Source: Oceanihabitans sp. 2_MG-2023
GTDB lineage: Bacteria > Bacteroidota > Bacteroidia > Flavobacteriales > Flavobacteriaceae
Direction of reading: 5' to 3'
Assembly (NCBI RefSeq): GCF_030547245.1
Contig: NZ_JAUOQT010000007.1
Location: 1 to 64,000, forward strand
DNA: 64,000 nucleotides
A program made the translations under genes and the position numbers. Below, one piece after another: positions 33,685 to 43,257 of the stretch. The notes under the pieces were generated by a model that saw nothing but the letters and a program-made list of their open reading frames with translations, was not told the origin of the DNA and ran no database searches. Position 1 is the first letter of the stretch, and each line of letters starts with the position of its first letter.

Positions 33685-34599
33685 TTAAAAAATAGAGAGT
33701 TTTGTTTTGGTCGTAAAAGCTTCTAAAGCTTGCATACCAATTTTAGAATTTCCTCTAGGATTTAATCCTGGAGACCAGGTAGAAATAACAAGATTATTAG
33801 GAAGTAGTGCAACAATTCCTCCGCCAACACCACTTTTTCCTGGTAAACCAACTTCAAAAGCAAACTCACCAGCTTCATCATAAAATCCACAAGTAAGCAT
33901 AATGGCATTAATACGTTTTATCTGGCTAGCACTTAACCATTGTTTGTTTTGTAAACAAGTACCATGATTTGCAAATAAATAAAAAGCATTGGTTAATTGT
34001 TCACAGTTCATTTCGATAGCACATTGGTGAAAATAAAAATCCAGTACGGTATCTACATCATTTTCTAGATTGCGAAACGATTTTAAAAGGTTCGCTGCTG
34101 CAAAATTATTAAAACCTGTTGCTTTTTCTGATGCTGCTACCTCTAAATTATAATCAATCGTTTGATCGTTTGCTAAATCACGAACAAATTGTATTAAATC
34201 TTCTTTTGGATTTTCTAATTGTGAAACTAAAATGTCTGCTATTACAATAGCTCCTGAATTGATAAAGGGATTTCTTGGTATTCCATTTTCTAATTCTAAT
34301 AAGGACAACTGATTAAATGGATCTCCAGAAGGTTCTACATCCATACGTTTCCAAAGTGCGTCTCCTTGTAATTGAAATGCTTTAGAAAGCGCAAATACTT
34401 TTGAAATACTTTGAATGGAAAACGGAACATGAGATTCTCCAACCGAAAAGCTTTCTCCAGAAATTAACTTTAAGTGAATACCAAAATTTTTGGCATCAAT
34501 ATGCGATAACTCAGGTATATAATTAGCTACCAATCCACGATCAATTTCATTTTTTAAATCGGTATGAATTGTATTAATTATTTGTTGAAAATCTTGCAT
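33685..34599 (-). CDS. glsA: Glutaminase
   Basis: I place the start at the ATG at 34599 (MQDFQQIINTIH, 304 residues), not at 34647, because the earlier start would run 47 bases into gcvT and the later one fits the family's usual 305-310 residues. The serine-lysine catalytic motif is seen as SIQSISKVF (Ser64 and Lys67), with the later GKSGVGGGI motif typical of bacterial glutaminases. The enzyme converts glutamine to glutamate and ammonia in the cytoplasm. It follows the gcvT stop by a single base. Confidence 0.94.
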   Translation of the reverse strand: MQDFQQIINTIHTDLKNEIDRGLVANYIPELSHIDAKNFGIHLKLISGESFSVGESHVPFSIQSISKVFALSKAFQLQGDALWKRMDVEPSGDPFNQLSLLELENGIPRNPFINSGAIVIADILVSQLENPKEDLIQFVRDLANDQTIDYNLEVAASEKATGFNNFAAANLLKSFRNLENDVDTVLDFYFHQCAIEMNCEQLTNAFYLFANHGTCLQNKQWLSASQIKRINAIMLTCGFYDEAGEFAFEVGLPGKSGVGGGIVALLPNNLVISTWSPGLNPRGNSKIGMQALEAFTTKTKLSIF

Positions 34600-34600
34600 G

Positions 34601-35671
34601 TTATCCTTTGTAAAATGGTAATTTAACAACTGTTGCAGGAACAGCATTTTTACGTATTTGAATATGTATTTTACTATTTACATCTGCAAATACTGTAGGC
34701 ACATAACCAAGACCAATACCTTTGCCTAGCATTGGGCTCATGGTTCCAGAAGTTACATTGCCTATCTTTTTACCTTGACCATCTACAATATCATATCCTT
34801 GTCTAGGGATTCCTCTTTCGTCTAACTCAAAAGCGATAAGTTTACGTGTTGCACCACGACGTTTTTGGTCTGCTAAAGCTTCAGAGTTTGTAAATTCTTT
34901 GGTAAATTTAGTTACCCAACCTAAACCTGCTTCAATAGGAGAAGTGGTATCATCTATATCATTTCCGTACAGACAATATCCCATTTCTAAACGTAAAGTG
35001 TCTCTTGCAGCAAGTCCAATTGGTGTTGCTCCAGCTTCGGTTACTTTATCCCAAATTTGTTTGACTTCATTATTTTTACAATAAATTTCAAATCCGCCAC
35101 TTCCTGTATAACCAGTAGCAGAAATAATTACGTTTTCAATTCCTGCAAAATCACCCACTTCAAAATTGTAAAATTTAATAGCTGCTAAGTCCTTACTAGT
35201 TAAAGTTTGCATAGCTTCAACAGCCTTTGGTCCTTGAATTGCAAGTAAAGAATAGTCTTCACTTAAATCACGCATTTCTGCATCTACAGTATTTTTAGAG
35301 CTAATCCAATTCCAATCTTTTTCAATATTACTTGCATTTACTACTAATAGATATTGCTCTTCTTTTAATTTATAGATGATTAAATCGTCAACAATTCCAC
35401 CATCATCATTAGGTATACAGCTGTATTGCGCTTTTCCAATAGTAAGTTTACTAGCATCATTACTACAGGTTTTCTGAATTAAAGCGAGTGCATTAGGACC
35501 AGAAATTAAGAATTCTCCCATATGGCTCACATCAAAAACACCAACACTTTTTCTAACAGTTTCGTGTTCTATGTTAACGCCTTCGTATTGTACCGGCATG
35601 TTATAACCAGCAAAAGGAACCATTTTTGCTCCTAGAGCTTCGTGAGTAGCAGTTAATGCAGTATTTTTCAT
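34601..35671 (-). CDS. gcvT: Aminomethyltransferase (glycine cleavage T protein)
   Basis: The ATG at 35671 ([20 protein letters not shown], 356 residues) is favoured over 35695, since family members start there and only eight residues without homology precede it. Features include [23 protein letters not shown] and [15 protein letters not shown], all standard for GcvT. It transfers the methylene group from the H-protein aminomethyl to tetrahydrofolate. No gcvH or gcvP gene is nearby, as often in Flavobacteria. A -7 box lies 59 bases upstream. Confidence 0.96.
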   Translation of the reverse strand: MKNTALTATHEALGAKMVPFAGYNMPVQYEGVNIEHETVRKSVGVFDVSHMGEFLISGPNALALIQKTCSNDASKLTIGKAQYSCIPNDDGGIVDDLIIYKLKEEQYLLVVNASNIEKDWNWISSKNTVDAEMRDLSEDYSLLAIQGPKAVEAMQTLTSKDLAAIKFYNFEVGDFAGIENVIISATGYTGSGGFEIYCKNNEVKQIWDKVTEAGATPIGLAARDTLRLEMGYCLYGNDIDDTTSPIEAGLGWVTKFTKEFTNSEALADQKRRGATRKLIAFELDERGIPRQGYDIVDGQGKKIGNVTSGTMSPMLGKGIGLGYVPTVFADVNSKIHIQIRKNAVPATVVKLPFYKG

Positions 35672-35730
35672 TGAAATGTATTTTATTGTTTCCATGAAAA
35701 TGGAAAACTAGTTTTGTATTGTTTGAAAAA

Positions 35731-35738
35731 CAAAAGTA
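35731..35738 (-). promoter_or_regulatory. Candidate -7 box for gcvT
   Basis: The minus strand reads TACTTTTG, a TAnnTTTG match 59 bases before the ATG at 35671. The -33 region has no TTG. Confidence 0.4.
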
Positions 35739-35810
35739 TTGAAAAAAAATGAGTTGCTTTTAGGAATTCTATTAATATGGAGTTAAAGTTAAATTTCTTC
35801 AACGCATATA

Positions 35811-35860
35811 AAAAAACGGCCTTTATCCAGGTAATTAAACAGATAAAGGCCGTTTATGTT
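35811..35860. terminator. Terminator after the FISUMP lipoprotein gene
   Basis: AAACGGCCTTTATC (35814-35827) and GATAAAGGCCGTTT (35842-35855) form a perfect 14-bp stem. On the minus strand a six-base T-run follows. It lies 14 bases past the stop of the lipoprotein gene and upstream of gcvT, isolating the two units. Confidence 0.85.
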
Positions 35861-35873
35861 TTTTAAGAAATCT

Positions 35874-36590
35874 TTAATTTTTGATACAGCGACATGCCAA
35901 TCCAACAGTATTTTCAGTAGATTCTAATAACAAACGGGCTCTTTCAAAATCTAAATTGTAAGAAAAGGAATAATTAGAATTAGAGTTAGTAACAGTCGCA
36001 GACCACCATAGTCCTATATCTCCAAAATTTTGAAAATCCCCGTTAAAACCTTCTCTACTACGATAACCACTTGGAAGGGCATTGAATCCACTAGAATTAT
36101 CTGCTCCTGTATTTGGGTAATTCCAAAATGTTGTTGTTTTCATTTTACCACCTGCAACCATTTCTCCACCTAGGTAATCTCCTAAAGTAGTCCAATCTGC
36201 AACCGTTGGTACACGCCATCCAGAAGGGCAAATTTCTACAGTATTTATAGCATACCAATTGTATAATTTCCCAAAGATATCTTCAAAGGTTGCATCATTA
36301 TTATAATAACACCATGCTGGTTGTTCGGTGTAGTTTCCATTATTATAAATAGCACTCCATACTGATGTACTAGTTACTTCTTCAATATTTCCAGCATAGT
36401 TTAAATTTTCAGCAAACCATGTTTGATCGCCAATTTTTACTATATCGTAAACTTGTCCGTCGCGGGAATCTGTAATTGTTGTCTCTGTGTCCTCTGAGTT
36501 GTTAAGGTCTTTTATTTCATCTTCTATACAGCTTGTTGTTAAAAAGAAAGATAGTAAAATTGTAGTTGAAATTTTGGTTAAGTTTTTCAT
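35874..36590 (-). CDS. FISUMP-domain lipoprotein
   Basis: The 238-residue protein has a lipobox-type signal (ILLSFFLTTSC) and then a Fibrobacter succinogenes major paralogous domain: the repeated features are DGQVYDIVKIGDQTWFAENLNYA, YGKLYNWYA-like (FGKLYNWYAI), CPSGWRVPT and a final RC. The domain fills residues 40-238. These are exported lipid-anchored proteins of unknown function, widespread in the phylum. The gene stands alone; it is preceded by about 200 bases without a gene and followed by a strong terminator. Confidence 0.88.
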   Translation of the reverse strand: MKNLTKISTTILLSFFLTTSCIEDEIKDLNNSEDTETTITDSRDGQVYDIVKIGDQTWFAENLNYAGNIEEVTSTSVWSAIYNNGNYTEQPAWCYYNNDATFEDIFGKLYNWYAINTVEICPSGWRVPTVADWTTLGDYLGGEMVAGGKMKTTTFWNYPNTGADNSSGFNALPSGYRSREGFNGDFQNFGDIGLWWSATVTNSNSNYSFSYNLDFERARLLLESTENTVGLACRCIKN

Positions 36591-36795
36591 AGGTTTATTT
36601 AATTGATTAATAGTTTCTTACTCTATTTTAGTCTTTTCAGATTCCGACTTTTTTAATAAATTCGAAAATATGTATATTATTTGAAAATTAAATTTTTATT
36701 CGTCAATTTTTTCCCTTTCACTATTATTTTTTTTCATCATAATATATTCGGTTTTTCTTGTTTTAATTGGGGATTAATTTTTTAAGGCTAAAAAA

Positions 36796-37887
36796 TTAAT
36801 TAAGTGAAGAGATTTGCTTATTTACACTCCCTTTTTTTGTATTCAAGTTATTTATTTTTTTTCGTAATGGGGTTTCAATGTATTTATAACTAAAAGCAGC
36901 ACTCACTATAAGAACAATAAGTGAGATATAAAAAACAAGCACTAAGTTGTCTATTTTTAAATAATAAAAGATACTGCTAATATATAAGTATACTGGTTTT
37001 TGAAGTATGTAAATACCATAACTTATTTCTCCTAAAAAAACGAGTGATTTTGTATTCGAAATTCTAGTTAACATACCTTTATTAGATGCTATTAAAAGTA
37101 TTAATGGAACAAAAACAAATGCTAACATGCCATTGTGAAATATGATGCCAACGTTCTGTTTTAATAACAATACGGAGCATATTAGGATCACAATAATTAA
37201 CCAATCGTAATTTCTTTTCTTTATTCCTTTAATAAAAAAAATACCCGCTAAGTTTCCAATTATAAACTCATTTAAATGCATTAGTGGAAAGTAAAAAATA
37301 AAATCATGCCCTTTAGATGGGTAGCCTTCATAAAATGAAGAATAGAATAATACATGAAGTATTATTTGACTAATTATAAAAAATAATAAAACAAGAATTG
37401 TTGTTTTTTTTAGCGTACATTTCTTGTAGAATTGATTAAATATTAAAGGGAAGGACAAATAGAAAAATAACTCCACAGCTAATGACCAGCCAGGTGTATT
37501 AAATGATAATGCATATCCAGGAAACCAACTTTGAACCATAAAAAGATTAGCTAATAAACCATAAAAATCTATTGATTTCCCTGCAATAATTAAATATAAA
37601 AATACGAGTATAATAGCTAGTAAATAAACGGGGTATATTCTTGCAAACCGCCTTTTAATATAATTTCGAAAATCTATCTTATTTTTATTCCCGTAAGCAA
37701 TAATCATCACAAAACCAGAAAGAATAAAAAAGTAGCTTACACTAACATTAGATTGACTAAAAAGGTCTTTAACACTATCTAAATGAAAAGGAAATGCATT
37801 TTTTCCATAATGAAATACAAAAATGGAAATCGCAGCGATAAATCTAGTAAAAGTTAATTGTTCTAATCTCATGTTTGTTTTTTGCAT
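36796..37887 (-). CDS. Acyltransferase family 3 membrane protein (OafA-like)
   Basis: The 363-residue protein has about ten hydrophobic segments and the family's N-terminal signature LEQLTFTRFIAAISIFVFHYG with the conserved histidine (FHYG). RRFARIYPVYLLA and GWSLAVELFFYLSFP are the further diagnostic motifs. These proteins O-acetylate sugars of surface polysaccharides at the membrane. It lies 29 bases after the PL6 lyase gene, in the same direction, so it is cotranscribed with it. The substrate is unknown; alginate-like sugar or a surface glycan is possible. Confidence 0.9.
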   Translation of the reverse strand: MQKTNMRLEQLTFTRFIAAISIFVFHYGKNAFPFHLDSVKDLFSQSNVSVSYFFILSGFVMIIAYGNKNKIDFRNYIKRRFARIYPVYLLAIILVFLYLIIAGKSIDFYGLLANLFMVQSWFPGYALSFNTPGWSLAVELFFYLSFPLIFNQFYKKCTLKKTTILVLLFFIISQIILHVLFYSSFYEGYPSKGHDFIFYFPLMHLNEFIIGNLAGIFFIKGIKKRNYDWLIIVILICSVLLLKQNVGIIFHNGMLAFVFVPLILLIASNKGMLTRISNTKSLVFLGEISYGIYILQKPVYLYISSIFYYLKIDNLVLVFYISLIVLIVSAAFSYKYIETPLRKKINNLNTKKGSVNKQISSLN

Positions 37888-37916
37888 ACTATTATTAGTA
37901 TCAATTATGTATTTTA

Positions 37917-40232
37917 TTAATAAAGTATGTCCTGTTTTTGTTGCTCTACAACTTTTATCTCACCAGAATTAATACACTTATTATTACTATGATGGTTATT
38001 TTTAATTCCCCATAATATAGCGATAGATTTCACTAGATTATTTTGAAAAGTATTGTCCTTAATATGCACATTAATAATTCCTGTAGTCTTAATTAATATG
38101 TCACTTTTTTCCTTTTTGCCACAGGCAATAAACGTATTGTTGTTTATTATTAAGTTTCCACCAATAGTGGACTCGTCATAACCACCACGATAAAAATGAA
38201 TCACATTCTGTTGTACGTTATTAAATTCACATGCATTAAATGTTACCATTTCGGCATTATAATCTCCTTTTATATCTGCTGCTAAAACAAAACCATTTTC
38301 ACAATTCTGAATACTTGTATGGTTAAAATGAAGACGATCAGCAAAGGAACCCTTAGTCGCTTTTAAAGCATAATTAAACCCATTTATTATGCAATTATCT
38401 ATGTTTAAATTATATGCGGAAGCCATATTTTTATCTAATGGAGCAAATGCCAATTGATTCTTTTGTCCTTGTAGAGAAATATTATTTAAATTTAAGTTTC
38501 CATTTGGATGCATTAGAAAAACAGGAGTGTTATCAGCTCCTTTAAAAATTAGTGGCACTTTATTAGTTCCTTTAGATTGAATAGTAATTTCCTTATCTAT
38601 TTGAAGAGAATGATTAATAATATATTTCTCTTCATTATTTAATTCTATTATATCTCCAGAACTTGCTTGCGCTATTGTTTTTGCTAGATCTCCTTCTTTT
38701 GATGAAGCTGTAAAAGTTTTCGTTTTAGAAATTTCTTTTTCTTTGGAAAACCATTTAGGGCCGTATTTGCTTTTATCTATTTTAAATTTTTCAGCAGTTG
38801 CTAAATCATTAATTGCACCAATTTTACTTTTTTTAACTCTAGAAGCACCAAAAACATCCTCTTTAATTTTCGCAAAATTATAGCCATTAAAAACGGAGTC
38901 TAAGCTTTCGTTTTTTACTTCTGTAGGAACAAACAACCAATCGTTAAGTTGTTTTATTTTTATTTTTTTACTCTGAAGAATAGCATATTCGGTATAAGCA
39001 ATACCATTATTATCAATGCTATTATTTTTAAATAAAATACCTTCCATATTATCATGATTTATAAAAGGAGTTTTATCTTCTTCAGTATTATAAATTAAAT
39101 TATTTGCAATTGTAGAACGAATAGGAGGAGCAGAGCGAATTTCACTCTTAGGAAGCACATTGGCACTAGCTATGTTTTGACCAACACCTATTTGAATTGG
39201 CGATTTACAATCTACCCAAGTATTGTGAGCAACCACAATATCTGTAACTTGTTTGTATCTATTTAATGGGGTCATAGGAATTCCATTCATTATGGCTAGC
39301 GGGCTTCTAAATGCTTGACCTTTTATCTTATAGAAATAGTTATTTGTAATCCAATGTCCAGTATTTATTGCTCGAATTCCTCCATAAAAATTAGAATCAT
39401 CACCTCCAATAAAAATATTAGCATTTACTGTTGCATAACTGCCATGACGTAAAACTAGAGAGCCTTCACATTTGTAAAAAATATTGTTTGTATACGAGTT
39501 GAAATTGGTTTTATCTGAGATGATTTCTACTTCACCATTACAAGCATCAAAATAATTGTTTGATACATTTACATAGCCAGGAGAAACGCGAGTTTTACTA
39601 TCACCAACTCGAATTGTTTCTGCTCTTGGACCACCTTTTCTTGGTCTAGGGCCAAAATAATTATTTACAATTTGGTGGTTTGTATTAATATGTTGATTTC
39701 CTGTAAAAAAGACTCTTAATGTTTCACCATCATTCGACTTTCCAGAAATATAACAATGATCTAAAGTGTTGTTTTTACCGTAGAACTCAATCCATCTATC
39801 GTTTGTAGATCGATTAGGTTTAGTAAAATCTTTAATAACAGTATTCGTTACTCTTGTATTAAAAGCTACGCTATCTTCATTTATTTTAAAACGAATGATA
39901 CTTTCTGGAGCATAACCATTTTTAAAATACAAACCATCTACAATTAAATGTTGTCCTCCTAAATGCAGAAAAGATTGTCCTTCAAGAATTACTTTCCCAG
40001 GGGTTTCGGCACGAAGTGTAATTGGTTTTTCTTTCGTCCCGTTTCCGTAAAAATGAATAGCTGCATTTTTCCAAACACCATTTTTTAAGACGATTTCATC
40101 ACCAGCAATAGCAGAATTTATCGCTTTTTCAAGTGTATTAAAATCGGTTACAAGATTTTTTTTTGTTTTTAAATCTGAATTACAAGCAAATAAAAATAAA
40201 GTGATAAATGTAAGTTGTATGATGTTTTTCAT
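37917..40232 (-). CDS. PL6 family polysaccharide lyase (alginate lyase/chondroitinase B type), lipoprotein
   Basis: The 771-residue protein has a lipoprotein signal (LTFITLFLFAC) and an N-terminal PL6 parallel beta-helix of about 450 residues. The catalytic lysine and arginine are visible as Lys241 (EIISDKT) and Arg262 (SLVLRHG). Their spacing of 21 equals that of characterised PL6 enzymes (Lys220 and Arg241 in AlyGC). A second beta-helix follows from about residue 500. PL6 enzymes cut alginate by beta-elimination. The KduD-like gene lies 27 bases upstream. A SusC/SusD pair is absent, so the substrate is suggested but not proven. Confidence 0.92.
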   Translation of the reverse strand: MKNIIQLTFITLFLFACNSDLKTKKNLVTDFNTLEKAINSAIAGDEIVLKNGVWKNAAIHFYGNGTKEKPITLRAETPGKVILEGQSFLHLGGQHLIVDGLYFKNGYAPESIIRFKINEDSVAFNTRVTNTVIKDFTKPNRSTNDRWIEFYGKNNTLDHCYISGKSNDGETLRVFFTGNQHINTNHQIVNNYFGPRPRKGGPRAETIRVGDSKTRVSPGYVNVSNNYFDACNGEVEIISDKTNFNSYTNNIFYKCEGSLVLRHGSYATVNANIFIGGDDSNFYGGIRAINTGHWITNNYFYKIKGQAFRSPLAIMNGIPMTPLNRYKQVTDIVVAHNTWVDCKSPIQIGVGQNIASANVLPKSEIRSAPPIRSTIANNLIYNTEEDKTPFINHDNMEGILFKNNSIDNNGIAYTEYAILQSKKIKIKQLNDWLFVPTEVKNESLDSVFNGYNFAKIKEDVFGASRVKKSKIGAINDLATAEKFKIDKSKYGPKWFSKEKEISKTKTFTASSKEGDLAKTIAQASSGDIIELNNEEKYIINHSLQIDKEITIQSKGTNKVPLIFKGADNTPVFLMHPNGNLNLNNISLQGQKNQLAFAPLDKNMASAYNLNIDNCIINGFNYALKATKGSFADRLHFNHTSIQNCENGFVLAADIKGDYNAEMVTFNACEFNNVQQNVIHFYRGGYDESTIGGNLIINNNTFIACGKKEKSDILIKTTGIINVHIKDNTFQNNLVKSIAILWGIKNNHHSNNKCINSGEIKVVEQQKQDILY

Positions 40233-40259
40233 TGAAAATATTTTTAAAGTATCCTATTA

Positions 40260-41030
40260 TTAACGTGCCATCCAACCTCCATCAATAAGAAGAATACTTC
40301 CGTGCATGTATTTGGAAGCCTCAGAACATAAAAACACGATTGGTCCAGCAAAATCTTCAGGATTCCCCCAACGTGCTGCAGGAATTCTAGTAAGTATCGC
40401 CTCAGAACGTATGCTGTCTTTTCTTAATGCTTGGGTATTATCGGTACTAATATAACCGGGGGCTATAGCATTAACATGCACACCACTTTTTGCCCATTCA
40501 TTTGCAAAGGCTTTTGTAATTTGTCCAATAGCACCTTTACTTGCAGCATAACCAGGAACTGTAATTCCACCTTGAAAAGTAAGTAATGAAGCAGTGAAAA
40601 CAATTTTACCTGTACCTCTTTTAACCATGTCTTTACCAATTTCTCTAGTAAGAATAAATGGTGCTGTTTGGTTAACCTCAATCACTTCATCCCAAATTGC
40701 ATCTGTATGTTGTGAAGCAGGTGCTCGTTTTATAGTTCCAGCATTATTTACTAAAATATCTATAATAGGAAAGTCTTTTTTTACTTCTGTAATGAATGTA
40801 TTTAATGCATTACGATTACTAAAATCACAACTATATGCTTTAAATGTACGGCCTAATTTTAGTACTGCTTTTTCAATCTCACTTCCAGAGGTTTCTAAAC
40901 TTGCACTAACACCAATAATATTTGCTCCAGCTTCGGCCAAAGCAATCGCCATTGCCATACCAATACCTCTTTTGCAACCAGTAACTAATGCTACTTTTCC
41001 ATCTAATTTAAATTGATTTAATACATTCAT
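40260..41030 (-). CDS. KduD-like short-chain dehydrogenase
   Basis: The start at 41030 (MNVLNQFKLDGKVALVTG, 256 residues) fits the family; the earlier in-frame ATG at 41069 adds an unrelated leader. The NAD-binding TGCKRGIGMA and the catalytic YAASK motif are present. It resembles 2-deoxy-D-gluconate/2-dehydro-3-deoxy-gluconate 5-dehydrogenases (KduD), and related SDRs reduce the unsaturated uronate DEH from alginate. With a PL6 lyase next to it, reduction of the lyase product is the most natural role. Confidence 0.9.
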   Translation of the reverse strand: MNVLNQFKLDGKVALVTGCKRGIGMAMAIALAEAGANIIGVSASLETSGSEIEKAVLKLGRTFKAYSCDFSNRNALNTFITEVKKDFPIIDILVNNAGTIKRAPASQHTDAIWDEVIEVNQTAPFILTREIGKDMVKRGTGKIVFTASLLTFQGGITVPGYAASKGAIGQITKAFANEWAKSGVHVNAIAPGYISTDNTQALRKDSIRSEAILTRIPAARWGNPEDFAGPIVFLCSEASKYMHGSILLIDGGWMAR

Positions 41031-41113
41031 GAAAATAAAAATTTTGTTGGTTTTATTATTCCAACACAAAGGAGTTTTTTTAATATTATGTCACTTAATT
41101 AAGAGATAAAATG

Positions 41114-41767
41114 TTAAGGGTCTAAAGGACTATTGGACCTTTTAAATACTTCTTGACTTGGTATAAAACTTGTTTTGTAAAGCGATAAAAAACGAAATTT
41201 ACCAACCTTATAACCTAATGTTTTTTTACTAGAACTTTGATACGTAGATATGGCTTGAGCGCCAAAATAAAAATTTTGACCAAATGAAGTAATAATTAAA
41301 GCTCTTTCTAGATTATGTTTTAACATAAATCTACCACAATTTCTCATATTGGTTACAGACGTTCTTGCATAAGGATCTAAAGCAATTTGGTTTTCGTTAA
41401 GATTAAACTTTGACATTAATACTTGTTTCATTCCGTAAGCTTCATTGTTTGGAGTTTGTGGTGGTCTTACATTTCCTCCAGAAACCATAATTAGTGGTAC
41501 ACCAAATTTTCGCATTGCTTTTATTGCTCTTCCAAGTCGTTTAATCTCTTGTTTGTTGGTTCCTTCCGGTTCTGTTATATTTCTAGGTGTAAAACCAGGA
41601 ACAATAATCATTTGATATTTTAGCTTTTTTATATGTTCAATATTGTTTTGAATAGCTAGACTTACAGCAGTATTTTCTGTTGTAATATTTATAGCAACAT
41701 TACCTTCAAAAGCAACATTGGGATTTGCATATGCATATAAATTAGGTTTAATAGGAGTGATTATCAT
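41114..41767 (-). CDS. DUF218 (YdcF/ElyC/SanA-type) protein
   Basis: The 217-residue protein has the DUF218 pattern: IIVPGFTP near the start, MVSGGNVRPP, then LDPYARTSVTNMRNCG (the ARTTxEN-like motif) and ALIITSFGQNF. There is no signal peptide or membrane helix, so it is a soluble form. Family members affect envelope integrity, but the reaction is unknown. It lies 84 bases before the KduD-like gene and 60 bases after the FucU-like gene, in the same direction. Its place in a carbohydrate group may reflect a hydrolase or transferase role. Confidence 0.72.
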   Translation of the reverse strand: MIITPIKPNLYAYANPNVAFEGNVAINITTENTAVSLAIQNNIEHIKKLKYQMIIVPGFTPRNITEPEGTNKQEIKRLGRAIKAMRKFGVPLIMVSGGNVRPPQTPNNEAYGMKQVLMSKFNLNENQIALDPYARTSVTNMRNCGRFMLKHNLERALIITSFGQNFYFGAQAISTYQSSSKKTLGYKVGKFRFLSLYKTSFIPSQEVFKRSNSPLDP

Positions 41768-41826
41768 GTTTTTATACTTTCAAATTTAAAAGAACTACTA
41801 GTTGTTTTTTTATATTATTTAAGTTG

Positions 41827-42264
41827 CTAAAAATTACTTTCTTCAGTCATTTTAACGACTCCAACTGTTAGTATCAAATTAGCAAAACGACGCTGTTCTC
41901 CAGTTTGAATAATTAATGTAGTATTTGGGTCTCTTATCTTATCATAAAAAGACCAACGCTCAATAATATCCCAGGTTACATCGTCTCCCAATAAATTTTT
42001 ATATGCATCGTGAATTTCGGCATTTGCTTCTGCTGGTTTTTCCATAACAATTGCACCTTGAACTGGGCATACTTGTAATATACCATCAAGTACTGTTAGC
42101 GCGTCTAATAATCCAGGACGAAAGTTAAGGTGTACAGTAGTAGAATTTGGACCTGTCATGGCGCCAACTGGTAAATTTCCATCTGCGATAACTACTTGTG
42201 CAAAATGCCCTGAACGGGCAAGTACTTCCATTATTGTTGGGTGTATTACAGGAGTTTTTAACAT
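41827..42264 (-). CDS. RbsD/FucU-type mutarotase (FucU-like)
   Basis: The 145-residue protein has the family features LARSGHFAQVVIADGNLP (with a conserved histidine), DALTVLDGILQV and the C-terminal RRFANLILTVGVVK. These enzymes interconvert anomers; FucU acts on L-fucose. The sequence resembles FucU more than RbsD. No fucose isomerase or kinase lies nearby. It begins the leftward run that leads to the KduD-like and PL6 genes, so the sugar may be an uronate or another derivative. Confidence 0.88.
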   Translation of the reverse strand: MLKTPVIHPTIMEVLARSGHFAQVVIADGNLPVGAMTGPNSTTVHLNFRPGLLDALTVLDGILQVCPVQGAIVMEKPAEANAEIHDAYKNLLGDDVTWDIIERWSFYDKIRDPNTTLIIQTGEQRRFANLILTVGVVKMTEESNF

Positions 42265-42456
42265 AAACTTATCTTTGAAATATAATTAAAAATAGAATGA
42301 ATTACTGAATTAAATTTATTGTCATACTTTTTATAGTATTGACTTCATGATTCATGGTAGGAATCGTTTAAGTTCGAAGTTCGTCATTTTTATTGAGATA
42401 GTCAAACTTATATATTCATTGTATAATGAGATTACTTTATTTTTCCTCTTAGCATG

Positions 42457-43257
42457 CTACCACCAAACTACAAAACATTTTTCGGTTTTAGCATTTGGTT
42501 TTTTTAACCAACATAAAGGAGCTTTTTCTTGTTTTAAAAATGGTGTTAATTCTTTTAGAAAAGTATGGTAATCTTGCCAGAAATTATGTGTTGGTATATC
42601 GGTAAGCCAATCTCTTTTTTCTGGAATATAAAATTGATAATCAGTAAATTGATCAAGTTCATTTTTTCTAATGTAAAAACCTTTTACACAATTAGAGTTT
42701 ATAGTTTTAAAAGAGACATCTTGCTTATTGTATGGTAAAAATAATTGCGCTTTAAAGCATACTTTTTGAAGTACTTCTTCAACATGTAAATCTAGTTTTT
42801 CAATGGTCGCTTTTGTGCAACTATTATAGAGTAGTGGTAGTTGCTTTTGGGTTAGCTTACTAAGTTTTAGTATAAGACTATCTTTTCTGTTTGGTCCAAT
42901 CCAATGATCAATTTCTTTTGTACCAACAGTTGCATCATACAAATAAAATTTATAAACTATTTCTAAATGAATAGGTTGATTATTTTGCTTTAAAAGACAA
43001 TCTATTTCACCTATAGTTATTTTTCTATCTTGTATTTGAAGGTTTTCAGCAAGAATTGAAATAGAAGAATCTTGCTGTAATTGATGACTAACAAAACGTT
43101 CTACTAGTTTACCAAGACGTAATTTAGGATTGTTTTTAGTAAAACAATTAGAAATAGAATTACCAATTTCTAATTGTTCTATTTTAATTTCTGAAGGATT
43201 TAACCACAAATTTGGAGTATTTAAAAAACCCAAATATTGCAAGTTTATATCGTTCAT
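42457..43257 (-). CDS. DUF1853 family protein, in the threonine operon
   Basis: The 266-residue protein has the DUF1853 hallmark of a nuclease-like core: ILAENLQIQDRKITIGEIDCLLKQ followed by IHLEIVYKFYLYD, that is, an E-I-D ... H-L-E-x-x-x-K-F-Y-L arrangement like a PD-(D/E)xK fold. The function is not known. Its ATG directly follows the thrC stop (43257/43258), so it is translated from the threonine messenger. There is no signal peptide. I cannot exclude that it is an RNA or DNA enzyme with no role in threonine metabolism. Confidence 0.78.
   Translation of the reverse strand: MNDINLQYLGFLNTPNLWLNPSEIKIEQLEIGNSISNCFTKNNPKLRLGKLVERFVSHQLQQDSSISILAENLQIQDRKITIGEIDCLLKQNNQPIHLEIVYKFYLYDATVGTKEIDHWIGPNRKDSLILKLSKLTQKQLPLLYNSCTKATIEKLDLHVEEVLQKVCFKAQLFLPYNKQDVSFKTINSNCVKGFYIRKNELDQFTDYQFYIPEKRDWLTDIPTHNFWQDYHTFLKELTPFLKQEKAPLCWLKKPNAKTEKCFVVWW

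Noticed and set aside
34600-34647. Earlier glutaminase start
   Set aside because: It runs into gcvT and makes the protein longer than the family.
40594-41016. 140-residue plus-strand open frame over the KduD-like gene
   Set aside because: It is antisense to a clear SDR protein and has no plausible start region or motif.
42340-42400. GATTC/GAATC inverted repeat near 42350 as a terminator
   Set aside because: The stem is only 5 bp and there is no T-run on either strand.
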